The notes below the pieces were generated by a model that did not search any database, had not been told where the DNA came from, and saw only the letters and a program-made list of their open reading frames with translations. Of a DNA stretch of 64,000 nucleotides, positions 40,500 through 49,497 are shown in pieces. This stretch comes from Streptomyces sp. TLI_053 (GTDB lineage Bacteria; Actinomycetota; Actinomycetes; Streptomycetales; Streptomycetaceae): assembly GCF_900105395.1 (NCBI RefSeq), contig NZ_LT629775.1, positions 6,847,501-6,911,500 of the forward strand, in the 5' to 3' direction. The stretch's first letter is position 1. Each line of letters starts with the position of its first letter. Position numbers and translations under genes: made by a program.

Positions 40500-42002
40500 A
40501 TGAACGCCGCGTCAACGCTCACCGCCCGGCTGCTCGCCGAGCGCCCCAGGCCGCGCGGCATAGCCGACCGCCGGTACGCCCACTGGCTCGCCGTCGGGAC
40601 CGTCTGCCTGGGGGCGTTCCTCGGCCAGCTGACGGCCAGCGTCACCGCGCTCGTCTACCCGGCACTCCAGCGCCGGTTCGACGCCGGGTTCGCGGCCGTC
40701 GAATGGGTCGCCCTCGCGTATCTGCTGGTCCTGGTCGCGCTGCTGGCGCCGGTCGGCCGGCTCTCCGACCTGGTCGGCCGCAAGACCGTGTACCTGGGCG
40801 GCTTCGCCGTCTTCGGCCTGGCCTCGCTGGGGGCGGGGTTCGCCGGCGGTCTCGGCACCCTGGTCGCCTGCCGGGCGGTCCAGGCCGTCGGCGGCGCGAT
40901 GATGCAGGCCAACAGCGTCGCCCTGGTCGCCCGCGGCGTCCCCGGCCACGCGATGCGCCGGGCGCTCGGGGTGCAGGCCGCCGCGCAGGGCCTCGGCCTG
41001 GCGCTGGGTCCCAGCCTCGGCGGGCTGCTGGTGGCGCACGCCTCCTGGCGCTGGGTGTTCTGGATCAATGTGCCGGTCGCCCTGGTGGGCATCGTGGCCG
41101 GGTGGTTCCTGCTGCCCCGGACCAGGGTCGAGACCGCACCGGCACTCCCGCGTCCGCGTCCCGTCGCCGGGCCTGCCGTCGGGCCGGTCGGCGGAACCTT
41201 CCTCGGGCCCGGTGGCGGGTCCGAGCCGGACCGCGGGCGCTTCGACCTGGCCGGCCTGCTGCTGCTCGGCGGCTCCACCACCGCGCTGCTGCTCGCTCTC
41301 TCCGCCGCCTCCGGCCTGCCGCTGCCCGCCTGGGCGGTGGCCGCCCTGCTGGCCGCCGCCGTCCTGTGCGCGCTCGCCCTGGTCCACCAGGAGCGCCGGG
41401 CCGCCCGGCCGATCCTCGCGCCCGGTCTGGTCAACACCCCCGGTGTCCGCCCCGGCCTCGCGGTCGCGCTGATCGGCTACCTGCTGCTGTTCTGCCCGCT
41501 CGTCCTCGGCCCGGTGCTGCTCGCCGAGGCGGGGCTCCCGACCGCGCGCTCCGGCCTGGTGATCACCGTGCTCCCGGCCGCGTTCGCGGTGGCCGCGACG
41601 GTCGGCGGCGGGCTGCTGCCGCGCGGCTGGTCCGATGTCGCCCGCTGCCGCTTCGGCGCGGCCCTCGCCGGGGCCGGACTGCTCGGCTGCGCGCTGCTGC
41701 CCGCCCTGGCCGCGCCCGCGGTGTTGTTGGCGGGCCCGCTGCTGGTGCTCGGCGGCGGTCTCGGACTGCTGCTGCCGGCCAACAACGCGCTGGTGATGCG
41801 GGCGATCCCGGCGGAGTGCTCGGCGGTCGGCGGCGGCATGGTGAACATGGCCCGCAGCCTCGGCACGGCGCTCGGCACCGCGCTGCCGGTGCTCGGCGTC
41901 CATCTGGCCGGCCCGGCGCTGGGCGGCCGGTCGGTCCTGCTGGCGCTCGCCGTCGTCGCGGGACTCGCGGTCGTGCTCGCCCGGCCGGTGCGGCGGCGCT
42001 GA
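40500..42002 (+). CDS. MFS drug exporter, DHA2 (14-helix) type
   Basis: A 500-aa major facilitator protein. The first motif is LAYLLVLVALLAPVGRLSDLVGRKTVYLGG (motif A GRLSDLVGRK), and motif C-like GPSLGGLLVAHASWRWVFWINVP marks the antiporter class. The length and helix number fit the EmrB/QacA branch. It probably exports a small drug-like compound. ATG 40500 is 7 nt after TATATT. The divergent MarR protein is the likely repressor. Confidence 0.92.
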   Translation: MNAASTLTARLLAERPRPRGIADRRYAHWLAVGTVCLGAFLGQLTASVTALVYPALQRRFDAGFAAVEWVALAYLLVLVALLAPVGRLSDLVGRKTVYLGGFAVFGLASLGAGFAGGLGTLVACRAVQAVGGAMMQANSVALVARGVPGHAMRRALGVQAAAQGLGLALGPSLGGLLVAHASWRWVFWINVPVALVGIVAGWFLLPRTRVETAPALPRPRPVAGPAVGPVGGTFLGPGGGSEPDRGRFDLAGLLLLGGSTTALLLALSAASGLPLPAWAVAALLAAAVLCALALVHQERRAARPILAPGLVNTPGVRPGLAVALIGYLLLFCPLVLGPVLLAEAGLPTARSGLVITVLPAAFAVAATVGGGLLPRGWSDVARCRFGAALAGAGLLGCALLPALAAPAVLLAGPLLVLGGGLGLLLPANNALVMRAIPAECSAVGGGMVNMARSLGTALGTALPVLGVHLAGPALGGRSVLLALAVVAGLAVVLARPVRRR

Positions 42003-42047
42003 GCGGGAAGCGGGAAGCGGGAAGCGAGGAGCGGGTACGACACGGCA

Positions 42048-42092
42048 ACGGCCGGGGCGGTGGACGGGAGTCCCGTCCACCGCCCCGGCCGT
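42048..42092. terminator. Bidirectional terminator, 22-bp perfect stem
   Basis: 42048-42069 and 42071-42092 are perfect reverse complements around one base, between the convergent MFS and DUF305 genes. Confidence 0.85.
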
Positions 42093-42168
42093 GCTGTGCC
42101 GTGGTGCAGGTCGTGCAGAGCACGCAGAGCGTGCAGGTCGTGCGGGTCGTTCGGTCGTGCAGGGTGGC

Positions 42169-42918
42169 TCAGGAGGCGGGCACGCCCGGGACGGCGCCGC
42201 GGTCCTTGAGCATGTCGGTGATCAGGCCGATCTCCGAGGTCTGGCCGATCACCATCGACTGCGCGAGCCGCTTCTCCGACTCGTTGCGCGCCATGTCGAC
42301 GTAACCCTGGGCCATCTCCACCCCGCCCTTGTGGTGCTCCAGCATCAGCTGCAGGTAGAACACCTCGGCCTCCCGCCCGCTCAGCGAGCGGAGCTTGGCG
42401 AGCTGGGTGTTGGTGGCCATGCCGGGCATCAGCGAACCGTCGTGCGCCTGGTAGTCGGCGCCGTGCCCGTGCCCGCCCATCGCCATCCAGGCCATCGGCT
42501 TGGCCGGCGAGTGCTGGGTCAGCCCCCACTGGTCGAGCCAGCCCATCATCATGCCGCGCTGATTGGCCTGGGTGTTGATGATGTCGAAGGCCAGCGTGCG
42601 GGTGGGCTCGTCGGTGGTCCGGTCCCGGACGATGAACGACAGGTCCACCGCCTGCTGGTGGTGGGTCGCCATGTCCCGGGCAAACCCGGCCTCCGGGGAG
42701 TCGTCCGCCGGCACGCTCAACGAAGAGGTGCCGGAAGCCGACGTGCCGCCCGCGACCAGGGCGGGCACCCCGAGCGCGAGGGCGAGCGCGGCGGCCAGCG
42801 CGGCCGGCCACCAGATCCGCCGTCGCGAGGGCGCCGGAGCGGCGTCCGCGCCGTCGGCCGGGTGGCCGTCCGCCCCGGGGCCGTCCGCCCGGTGGCCGTC
42901 CGCCTCGGCGGCGGTCAC
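42169..42918 (-). CDS. DUF305-family membrane-anchored protein
   Basis: A 249-aa protein with a cytoplasmic N-tail, one membrane helix (WWPAALAAALALALGVPALVA) and an exported DUF305 domain. HH pairs and Met/His clusters are typical: ATHHQQAVDLSF, MMMGWLDQWG, MLEHHKGGVEMAQGYV. DUF305 is a ferritin-like helical domain often linked to copper, and the motif pattern fits metal binding. GTG 42918 overlaps the stop of the DUF3105 gene, so the two form an operon. Confidence 0.9.
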   Translation of the reverse strand: MTAAEADGHRADGPGADGHPADGADAAPAPSRRRIWWPAALAAALALALGVPALVAGGTSASGTSSLSVPADDSPEAGFARDMATHHQQAVDLSFIVRDRTTDEPTRTLAFDIINTQANQRGMMMGWLDQWGLTQHSPAKPMAWMAMGGHGHGADYQAHDGSLMPGMATNTQLAKLRSLSGREAEVFYLQLMLEHHKGGVEMAQGYVDMARNESEKRLAQSMVIGQTSEIGLITDMLKDRGAVPGVPAS

Positions 42919-43595
42919 ATCTGCCCCATCGAGCAGGAGGCGCCCGGCTCCTGGGTCTGCTTGCCCTGGACGTACTTGGTGAAGAACTGGTTCACCCGGG
43001 GGTCGCTCGCGCTGTCCACGACGAGCTGGGTCGACCAGGCGTTCAGGGTGATGGTGCCCTTCTCGTCCGGGTAGGGGCTCATCAGCGAGTACGGGGTGGC
43101 CTTCACCTTGTCCGAGAGGGTCTTGATGTCCTCGGGGGTGGCCTTGCCGTTGTAGGTCACCCAGACCGCGCCGTGCTCCAGCGAGTGGACGGCGCGCTCG
43201 TTCTCGACCGGCTGGTCGTAGACGGTGCCCATGCAGTCCAGCCAGACCGCGTTGTGGTCACCGCCGACCGGCGGGGTCTGCGGGTAGGTGACCTTCTCCT
43301 TGACGTGGTTGCGGCTCAGGTCGCCGAAGGTCTGGACGCCGTCGATCGGGGCGGCGGCAGCGGCGGCCTTGGCCTTCTTGTCCTTGTTGGCGTCGACCAC
43401 GATCCAGGTGCCGGTGGCTATCGCGGCGATCACCAGGACGCCCGCGACCGAGCCCGCGATGATCTTGTTGCGGCGGTCGCGGCGCTGCTCGGCGGCGCGC
43501 AGCTCGGCGATCCGGGCGCGGCGGTCGTTGCTCGCCTGCTTCCCGCTCGGCTTGTTGCCCTGGGCCTTGTTCGACTGCTTGGAGGCGGAACCCAT
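42915..43595 (-). CDS. DUF3105-family membrane-anchored protein
   Basis: A 226-aa protein with a basic N-terminus, one membrane helix (IIAGSVAGVLVIAAIATGTWIVV) and an exported DUF3105 domain (PPVGGDHNAVWLDCMGTVYD...ENERAVHSLEHGAVWVTYN). DUF3105 and DUF305 genes commonly sit together in actinobacteria; the His/Cys/Met content suggests metal handling, although the role is unproven. ATG 43595 follows a GGACA-type signal. Confidence 0.88.
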   Translation of the reverse strand: MGSASKQSNKAQGNKPSGKQASNDRRARIAELRAAEQRRDRRNKIIAGSVAGVLVIAAIATGTWIVVDANKDKKAKAAAAAAPIDGVQTFGDLSRNHVKEKVTYPQTPPVGGDHNAVWLDCMGTVYDQPVENERAVHSLEHGAVWVTYNGKATPEDIKTLSDKVKATPYSLMSPYPDEKGTITLNAWSTQLVVDSASDPRVNQFFTKYVQGKQTQEPGASCSMGQM

Positions 43596-43730
43596 GAGGT
43601 GTCCTTGTCCCCACCGCGCATCGGGCACGGCGGTCTGAAGAGGTGGTGGGAGGGGGCGGATCCGTCGGTCCCGCCCGCCCGGCGCCCGTTCGGGCGGCGG
43701 GGGAGGGCCGGGGCCGGCGGCGGGTTCCGC

Positions 43731-44279
43731 TCAGGACCGGTGTACTTGGAGTTCGTGCAGGTCGGGCACGGGGTGCGGCCCGACCAGCAGTCCGGCGGGC
43801 ACCACCCGGGGCAGCACCTCGGCGGTCTCCGGCCGGGGTGCCGCGGCGGGTTGCGGGTGCGGCGGCGGATTGGGGAGCTGGGCGTCCTGGGCGCAGTACG
43901 GGTGGCTGGAGCAGCCGTTGTTGCGGTGCGGCGGGTCGCCGTCGACCGAGCACCAGGTCCAGTGCCGGTGGCTCTCCGCGCGGAGGCGGTCGCCGAGGGT
44001 CTGGGGCGTGGTGGCCGGACCGGTGGCGGCGGTGCCGAGGAGGTGCGGGGGTGCGTCGGCCCGGGGAACGGCGACGAGTCCGGTCGGCGGGCCCACCGGG
44101 GGGTCGGCCGGGACGGTCACCGGGAAGCCGGACCGTTCGGCCGTGGCCGCCTTGGCGTGTGCCGCGCACGGGAGCGCCGTCAGCAGCCCGGCCAGCAGCA
44201 GGATCCACAGCACGCCCACCGGGCGGACCGCGAGAGCGGCCCTCCCCGGCCGGGGTGTGCTGGGGGCCGACGCGGTCAT
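43731..44279 (-). CDS. Putative secreted protein of unknown function
   Basis: A 182-aa protein, unrecognised. An N-terminal hydrophobic segment (LWILLLAGLLTALPCAAHA) looks like a signal peptide. The mature part is Pro-rich with a Cys-containing stretch HWTWCSVDGDPPHRNNGCSSHPYC that could form disulfides. Codon bias is typical of the genome. The start is ATG 44279 (MTASAPS) or ATG 44285. It lies behind the DUF3105 gene with a gap of 135 bp. Confidence 0.6.
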   Translation of the reverse strand: MTASAPSTPRPGRAALAVRPVGVLWILLLAGLLTALPCAAHAKAATAERSGFPVTVPADPPVGPPTGLVAVPRADAPPHLLGTAATGPATTPQTLGDRLRAESHRHWTWCSVDGDPPHRNNGCSSHPYCAQDAQLPNPPPHPQPAAAPRPETAEVLPRVVPAGLLVGPHPVPDLHELQVHRS

Positions 44280-44584
44280 GCGCACATTTAATCAGCCGAA
44301 CGAGTGAAGCGAGCCCCCTCCCCGGTTCTCATTTTCGAGCGCGGAGCCGCCTGAATACCCCGGAAACGCCCTGGTCCGGGCGGTTCGGTCGACTGCGGGA
44401 GGAACAGAAGCGAAACGGGCGTCGAACCCGGTGATCGGTATCGGCCGATGTGTGCGTGGTTGTCGCCGAAACCCGGACAGCGTCGTTGCACTTGGGGACA
44501 ATGACGTCGAGCCCGGCCCGCCCGGGGGCGGCGCATGAAGCAGCGAGCAACCAGCACCGAGCAGCAGCGATCAGGAGCCGCCAG
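44280..44584. other. Divergent intergenic region, 305 bp
   Basis: No gene is seen. The left end has an AT-rich stretch (ACATTTAATCAGC) that could hold the promoter of the secreted protein; the right end has AGGAGCCGCCAG before the PP2C-like gene. Confidence 0.4.
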
Positions 44585-46306
44585 ATGACCGAACAGGGCG
44601 CACCCGCGCAGCAGCAGCTCCGGCCGGACGACGGCTGGTGGGACACGGTCTACGCGGGCCCGGCCGGCACCCTCCCCGACACCCCGCACGCCGGACCGGG
44701 GGAGGGCAGCGTCGACGACTGGTTTGAGACGGCGGCGGGACTCATCGGGCAGCAGCGCGAGGGCGACCCCGGGGAGGCCGGGGCGGTACCGGAGCCCGGG
44801 TCGTCGCGGGCCGACCAGGAGGTGCTGGAACGGGACAGCATCGACGACTGGTTCGACACCGCCGTCGGCGTGATCGCTCCGCAGCGCCCGGCGGACGAGC
44901 CTCCGGGCGCCGACGACACCCGCCGCTTCCCCGCCCCCGCCTGGGCGGAGGCGGGGCCGGCCACCCTGTCCGGGGTGCCCGGGGCCGAGGACACGGCCGT
45001 CGAACCGGCCCCGCGGGTGCCCGAGCCCCGGGCGGGGTCCGACGCCGTGGCAGCTCCGGCGCCGGCGCCGGAGCCGGAGCGGGAGCCGGTGCCGGCGCCG
45101 GCACCGGTGGAGTCGCTGGAGTCGCCGGCCGAGGTCGCCGCTCCGGCCGAGCCCGAAGCCGTTGCGCCGGAAGTCGTTGCGCCGGAAGCCGTCGAGCCCG
45201 AAGCCGTGGAGCTTGAAGCCGTCGAGCCCGAGGTCGTTGCGCCCGAAGCCGCCGCGTTCGAGGCCTCCGGGCGCGCGCCCGAAGCACCCGCGCCCGAAGC
45301 ACCCGCACCCGCGTCCGCACCCGCACCCGCGTCCGCACCCGTGCCGCCCGCCCCGCGCCCGGACCCCCGCCCCGGCCGGGCCGCCTCCGCGCCCGCCGTG
45401 CCGCACGTCGGCGAACGCCCGCCCACCTACGGCCCCGAGCCGACCGCCGTCCCCGAGGCCGACCCCGGCGCGCTGGGCGGCATCGTCGCCGACACCGTGC
45501 TGGAGGGGGCCCAGTACGGCGCCACCACCCTGCGGGCGGCCTCCGTGCGCGGCGACTCCGCCCGCTACCGGGGCGAGCCCCGGCGGGACTCGCTGCTGGT
45601 CACCCGGTTCGGCGAGGGCGCGGACGGGCTGCTGCTCGCGGTGCTCGGCGGGTTCGACGACTCCGGCCCGGCCGCCGGAGCGGTCGCCACCGCGAGTGCC
45701 GAGGCCTGCCGTCAGCTCGCGGCCGCCGTCGGCCGCAGCCGCGAGGGCCTCGCCGCGGACCTGCGCGACGGCGCCCGCGACCGGCTCCGCTACGGCCTCC
45801 AGCGGCTCGCGCTCGGCGCCGTCGCCCCGCTCCGTGCCCTGACCCCGGCCGGCGCGGAGCACCGGGAGGACGGGGAGGACGGGCCGCCGTCCCCCGCCTC
45901 GCTGCACTGCCTGCTCACCTCGCTGGACCCGGAGGCCGGGTACCGGGCGGCGTTCGGGGTCGGCCCGGGCGGGCTGTACCTGCTGCGCTCCGGCCACTGG
46001 ATCGACGCGTACGCGGCGCGGCTGCTGCACCACCCCGACGGCCAGCCGCCGGTGCCGGAGTCCCCGGTGCCGGGCCCGCGCCCGTTCCGCTTCCGGATGG
46101 TCCCGGCGACCCCGGGCGACATCCTGCTGCTCTGCACCCCGGGACTGTCCCGTCCGGTCGCGGACGAGCCCGCGGTCGCGCACTTCCTGGCCTCGCACTG
46201 GGCGCACCCGCACCCGCCGGGCACCGTGGACTTCCTCCGCCAGGTCCAGGTCCGGGCCAAGGGCTACACCGACGACCGGACCGCGGCCGCGATCTGGACC
46301 GAGTAG
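44585..46306 (+). CDS. PP2C-like protein with repeated acidic N-terminal motif
   Basis: A 573-aa protein. Residues ~1-110 carry two copies of an S-x-DDWF-x-TA-x-G-x-I-x2-QR motif (SVDDWFETAAGLIGQQR, SIDDWFDTAVGVIAPQR). A long Ala/Pro/Glu-rich tract (~150-290) is followed by a PP2C-type fold (GDSARYRGEPRRDSLLVTRF...LLLAVLGGFDDSG...PGDILLLCTPGLSRPV). Only some of the acidic metal ligands of PP2C are visible, so it may be inactive or altered. ATG 44585 has AGGAG upstream. It probably works with a kinase or anti-sigma network. Confidence 0.75.
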   Translation: MTEQGAPAQQQLRPDDGWWDTVYAGPAGTLPDTPHAGPGEGSVDDWFETAAGLIGQQREGDPGEAGAVPEPGSSRADQEVLERDSIDDWFDTAVGVIAPQRPADEPPGADDTRRFPAPAWAEAGPATLSGVPGAEDTAVEPAPRVPEPRAGSDAVAAPAPAPEPEREPVPAPAPVESLESPAEVAAPAEPEAVAPEVVAPEAVEPEAVELEAVEPEVVAPEAAAFEASGRAPEAPAPEAPAPASAPAPASAPVPPAPRPDPRPGRAASAPAVPHVGERPPTYGPEPTAVPEADPGALGGIVADTVLEGAQYGATTLRAASVRGDSARYRGEPRRDSLLVTRFGEGADGLLLAVLGGFDDSGPAAGAVATASAEACRQLAAAVGRSREGLAADLRDGARDRLRYGLQRLALGAVAPLRALTPAGAEHREDGEDGPPSPASLHCLLTSLDPEAGYRAAFGVGPGGLYLLRSGHWIDAYAARLLHHPDGQPPVPESPVPGPRPFRFRMVPATPGDILLLCTPGLSRPVADEPAVAHFLASHWAHPHPPGTVDFLRQVQVRAKGYTDDRTAAAIWTE

Positions 46307-46321
46307 CCGGACCCGGTCCGC

Positions 46322-46930
46322 TCAGGCGGGTGCGGCGGCCAGCAGGGTGCCGCAGGCGGACCCGGCGAGGTGGAGCGCCCGGCTCCGGCGGGCACCGGTG
46401 AGGCCGAGGGCGATCGGGACGGCGAGGCCGTCCAGCAGGGCGCGGATCTGGACGGCGCGTTCGGTGGCGTCGCCGGGGCCGAAGCGGCCGGCGGCGGTGC
46501 CCTCCTCGATCAGGGCGACCAGGTCGGCCTGCCAGGGGCCCTCGATCTCCAGCTGCCCCTGCCGCAGCTCCTCGCTGGCGGGGGAACGGCCCCACACCTC
46601 GACCCAGAGGATCCAGCGCGGGTCCCCGGGGCCCTCCGGCAGGTAGAGCGCGGTGTACTCGTCCAGCCGCCCCCGGACGTCGCGGGCGGCGTCGGCGAGC
46701 ATCTCCCGGCGGCGGGCGCCGAGCTGCTCCTCGCTCCAGCGGAGGGTCTCCAGCAGCAGCTGGTCCTTGCTGCCGAAGTAGTAGAGCAGGTGGCCCGCAC
46801 TCATCTGGAGCTTCTTGCCGAGGCCGGCCATGGTGAGCTTGGCGAGCCCGTGCTCGGCGATCGCGGCGCGGGCGGTGGCGAAGACCTCCTCGCGCGGGCG
46901 GGCCGGTCGGCGCGGGCGGGCGTCGGCCAT
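46322..46930 (-). CDS. TetR-family regulator
   Basis: A 202-aa regulator. The HTH is LTMAGLGKKLQMSAGHLLYYFGSKDQLLLETL, and the C-terminal all-alpha domain resembles the BetI group. The substrate and targets are unknown. A TCGGTA-N11-TACCGA palindrome lies just upstream of its start, suggesting autoregulation. It is convergent with the PP2C-like gene (15-bp gap). Confidence 0.88.
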   Translation of the reverse strand: MADARPRRPARPREEVFATARAAIAEHGLAKLTMAGLGKKLQMSAGHLLYYFGSKDQLLLETLRWSEEQLGARRREMLADAARDVRGRLDEYTALYLPEGPGDPRWILWVEVWGRSPASEELRQGQLEIEGPWQADLVALIEEGTAAGRFGPGDATERAVQIRALLDGLAVPIALGLTGARRSRALHLAGSACGTLLAAAPA

Positions 46931-47247
46931 CGGTGCTGCTCCTCCGGGGTTCGGTAGGGCTTCACGATACCGACCGTGCCCGGCGGACCACGGAGCGGGA
47001 GGCGCGGGGCATGCGGACGAGGCGGTGCTCGATCCGGCGGGTGTCGGTGAGGTCGACGTCGCCGCAGGGGGAGCCGTGGACCCGCCGGCGCGCGTGGGCT
47101 TGCCACTCCGATCCCGTCACCGGCATCTCCCGCCGATTCGGACGGGGACACCGGACTCGGCGATCACGATGCCCGGATCGGCCGGCCAGGGACGGGCCGG
47201 TGATTGCCTTGTGGGCCGCGCTTCGTGTGGCCGGCCTCGTCGAGTGG
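46931..47247. other. 317-bp intergenic region, possibly with gene remains
   Basis: It holds the TetR operator candidate at its left end. The rest gives open frames on both strands, none with a start signal or recognisable protein. Base composition shifts toward lower GC here, which fits decayed sequence at the edge of the CYTH/DUF5919 block. Confidence 0.4.
46951..46973. promoter_or_regulatory. TetR operator candidate TCGGTA-N11-TACCGA
   Basis: Perfect 6-bp arms, 21 bp upstream of the TetR start codon. Confidence 0.5.
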
Positions 47248-47823
47248 TTACTGCGGCGGAACCGGCCGGGAGGCCGCGACGGCATCGGTGTACTGCTCGG
47301 TCGTCAGGTCCTCCCCGTGGACGCCGAGCTCGGCAAGGACGGATCGTACGACAATGAGAGCTGGTCCAAGGTCGGCCTCGGTGGCCGCGACGGTCTCCAG
47401 CTCGATGAAGGTGCCGTCGATCTCGGGGACGTGAACCAGGGTGGCGAGGAGCCGCCGGCCGTCGTGCTGGAAGTCGTAGTTGCGGCAGCGCTTCTCGAAG
47501 GCGATCCGGGGGACGAACCCGAGCGCGCGGACGATCTCGTGCGCGGCCTCGGCATCCTCGACGCGGGTCTCCGCCTCGGGCTTCGACCCGGATGCCTCAT
47601 CGACACGGGCCCCCTTGTAGGTCAGGACGGTCCGGGTGTCCTGCGGGCTGTGAACGGTGCGGATCCGCAGTTCCCTGTCCGCCCCCATCAGTGAACCGTC
47701 GGGGGCGTCGTAGTAGGTGTCGCGGTACACCTCGGCGCGGCCGGCCCCGTACTGGTCCTCCAGCAGTCGCAGGAGTGTTTCCGGATCGCGGACCACGGCC
47801 TTGAGCTCTGCCTCGATCGCCAC
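47248..47823 (-). CDS. CYTH-domain protein (class IV adenylate cyclase-like)
   Basis: A 191-aa protein of the triphosphate tunnel fold. The N-terminal AIEAELKAVV has the defining E-x-E-x-K motif, and acidic/basic strands follow (RELRIRTV, VLTYKGARVD, RIAFEKRCRNYDF, TFIELETVA). Such enzymes bind triphosphates or polyphosphate with metal and include CyaB cyclases and thiamine triphosphatases. The substrate is not predictable. GTG 47823 has GAGGGGCAG upstream and is 11 bp after the stop of the regulator gene, so the two share an operon. Confidence 0.85.
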   Translation of the reverse strand: MAIEAELKAVVRDPETLLRLLEDQYGAGRAEVYRDTYYDAPDGSLMGADRELRIRTVHSPQDTRTVLTYKGARVDEASGSKPEAETRVEDAEAAHEIVRALGFVPRIAFEKRCRNYDFQHDGRRLLATLVHVPEIDGTFIELETVAATEADLGPALIVVRSVLAELGVHGEDLTTEQYTDAVAASRPVPPQ

Positions 47824-47834
47824 TGCTGCCCCTC

Positions 47835-48755
47835 TCAGATCACGCGCTCCGCGTCGTCCACCATGGCGTCGAACGTCCTCCGCCATCCCCGGTACAGCGG
47901 TCCGTAGGGGGTGGCCAGCACCTTATAGGTCGGCGACTCGTGGCCTTCCCGATCCGTGTCGAACGCGCTGACGTAGAGGGTCTTGTCGAGACGGATCACC
48001 CGCCATACGGGCAGGGTGCGGTAGCGGTACACCTCGACGCGGCCGAGCTCCGCGAGCTCACGCAGACGGGCCTCGGCGAGGCGTACACCGCTGGCCAGGG
48101 ACTCGGGCGACTCGCCGATCTCAGCGGCCCGACGGGCCAGCGCGGGTGAGTCCGGGGCGAGGAGGAGGACCCGAAGGCGGGGTGGGTCGTCACCGTCACG
48201 GTCGAGGTGCGGGCGGAGCAGGGAGTCCCGGAGCGCGAGTAGTCCGAGACCCCGGACGGCGAGGATGTCGAGTTCCGATGCCGAGCGGGCCGCGCGCTGG
48301 ATCTCAGCCGCTGCCGACGCCTGGTCGGAGTGGACGCGAACGATCTCCGGGAACGCCGCAAGGTCGAATGCCGCGCCGGGAGTTCGACTCTCCCGCTGCG
48401 GGGCGAGGCCGAGCATCCGTCGAGCGTCGGCCGGCATGTTCAGCCCGTCCGCGATTCGTTCGAAGACGTCGAGGCGGGTGACTTCCCGTCTCCTGTTCAT
48501 GATCTCGTTGACCCGGCTCTGGGTCATGCCGACCTGCGCGGCAATTCGGGCCTGGCTGGCGCCGCTGTGGTGTTGGACCCATCGGAAGGTGGCAGCGATG
48601 TCGCGGCCGCTCAGGGCGCCGCGGATCTCCGAGTTCTGCCACGCGGAGTCAGGAAGTCGGATCGGTTCGAGCGCGGTCACCACAGCGGCATTCCAGTCTC
48701 CGTGAATCCATCTCAGCGTGAGATTACCGGCCGGGTATCGAGCCTGGCGCCCCAT
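47835..48755 (-). CDS. HTH-DUF5919 regulator
   Basis: A 306-aa protein with an XRE-type HTH (ASQARIAAQVGMTQSRVNEIM) at ~70-110 and a C-terminal DUF5919 domain (ELDILAVRGLGLLALRDSLL, RLRVLLLAPDSPALARRAAE). The C-terminal domain resembles that in the HEPN protein at 1262-2542. It may be a ligand-sensing regulator of the adjoining CYTH gene. The start is uncertain: ATG 48755 lacks a Shine-Dalgarno, and internal GTGs (V-V-T-A-L-E-P) are possible. GC content is visibly lower than in its neighbours. Confidence 0.75.
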   Translation of the reverse strand: MGRQARYPAGNLTLRWIHGDWNAAVVTALEPIRLPDSAWQNSEIRGALSGRDIAATFRWVQHHSGASQARIAAQVGMTQSRVNEIMNRRREVTRLDVFERIADGLNMPADARRMLGLAPQRESRTPGAAFDLAAFPEIVRVHSDQASAAAEIQRAARSASELDILAVRGLGLLALRDSLLRPHLDRDGDDPPRLRVLLLAPDSPALARRAAEIGESPESLASGVRLAEARLRELAELGRVEVYRYRTLPVWRVIRLDKTLYVSAFDTDREGHESPTYKVLATPYGPLYRGWRRTFDAMVDDAERVI

Positions 48756-48818
48756 TGCCCGAATCTCGTCAGAGATGGCGCGGCTCGGATTCCGCCGCCT
48801 CGGCACCAAGGAGAGCGC

Positions 48819-49316
48819 ATGGCCTTGACCGCAGATGAGGACTGGACCGTCAGCGTCGATGGGTGCTTGGAACCCACGGCCCTGCCACCAGCAGCGGCAC
48901 TGACTGCCGTCTGGCAGGCAGTGAAGGACCTGGAGTTCGGGGACCAGCAGCGCGCCGCTGTTCGCATGCTCTTCGGCACCGGGGCCACCGAGACCGTCGA
49001 GGCCGCGCTGGACGGTGGCGCACTGGACTTCCCGGTCACCCTTCCGGCCGGCCGGATCGTCATCCGTGTCCGTCGCGGCGACGGTCGGACCGCCAGACAG
49101 AGGCACGCCGCGCGGTACCAGCCGGTGCAGGAACCGCCACGCGGACGGAACCCTGGGCTGTGGGTGGTGATGGACAGCGCGACGTGCGAGCCGGTTCGTG
49201 AGAAGGGGCACGTCCTGCGGTGGGGCATCGAGTCGAGCGCGTGGTCCTGGATCGGCAGAGAACTGGCCCGCAGCGACTACCAGGGGAAGGCCGGCCATGC
49301 TCGGCGCGCCCCTTGA
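48819..49316 (+). CDS. Unknown 165-aa protein divergent from the HTH-DUF5919 gene
   Basis: A 165-aa protein, not recognised. It has a strong AAGGAG 6 nt before ATG 48819. The predicted chain is soluble with an amphipathic N-terminal part (VWQAVKDLEFGDQQRAAVRML) and a C-terminal WSWIG. It is 63 bp from the regulator start and divergent from it, and shares the lower-GC composition, suggesting one imported module. Confidence 0.75.
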   Translation: MALTADEDWTVSVDGCLEPTALPPAAALTAVWQAVKDLEFGDQQRAAVRMLFGTGATETVEAALDGGALDFPVTLPAGRIVIRVRRGDGRTARQRHAARYQPVQEPPRGRNPGLWVVMDSATCEPVREKGHVLRWGIESSAWSWIGRELARSDYQGKAGHARRAP

Positions 49317-49497
49317 GGAGGAACTCGGGGTCCTGCGCGCCCCGGTTGACGGTGGCCGCAGTGGTCCCGGTCGCAGTGATCGTGTGTGTGCTGCTGCTCG
49401 CCCGTATCGCGCTGATGCCCCGGCCGGCGCCCGGTGGGGCGCCGGCCGGGGAGTCAGGAGACCGTCGTTTCGTCCGTGCAGGTGACCTGCACAGGCG

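Noticed and set aside
46815..47694. Open frames across 46.8-47.7 kb on the plus strand
   Set aside because: They overlap TetR and CYTH genes in antisense and show no motif; perhaps remains of a gene, but nothing can be named.
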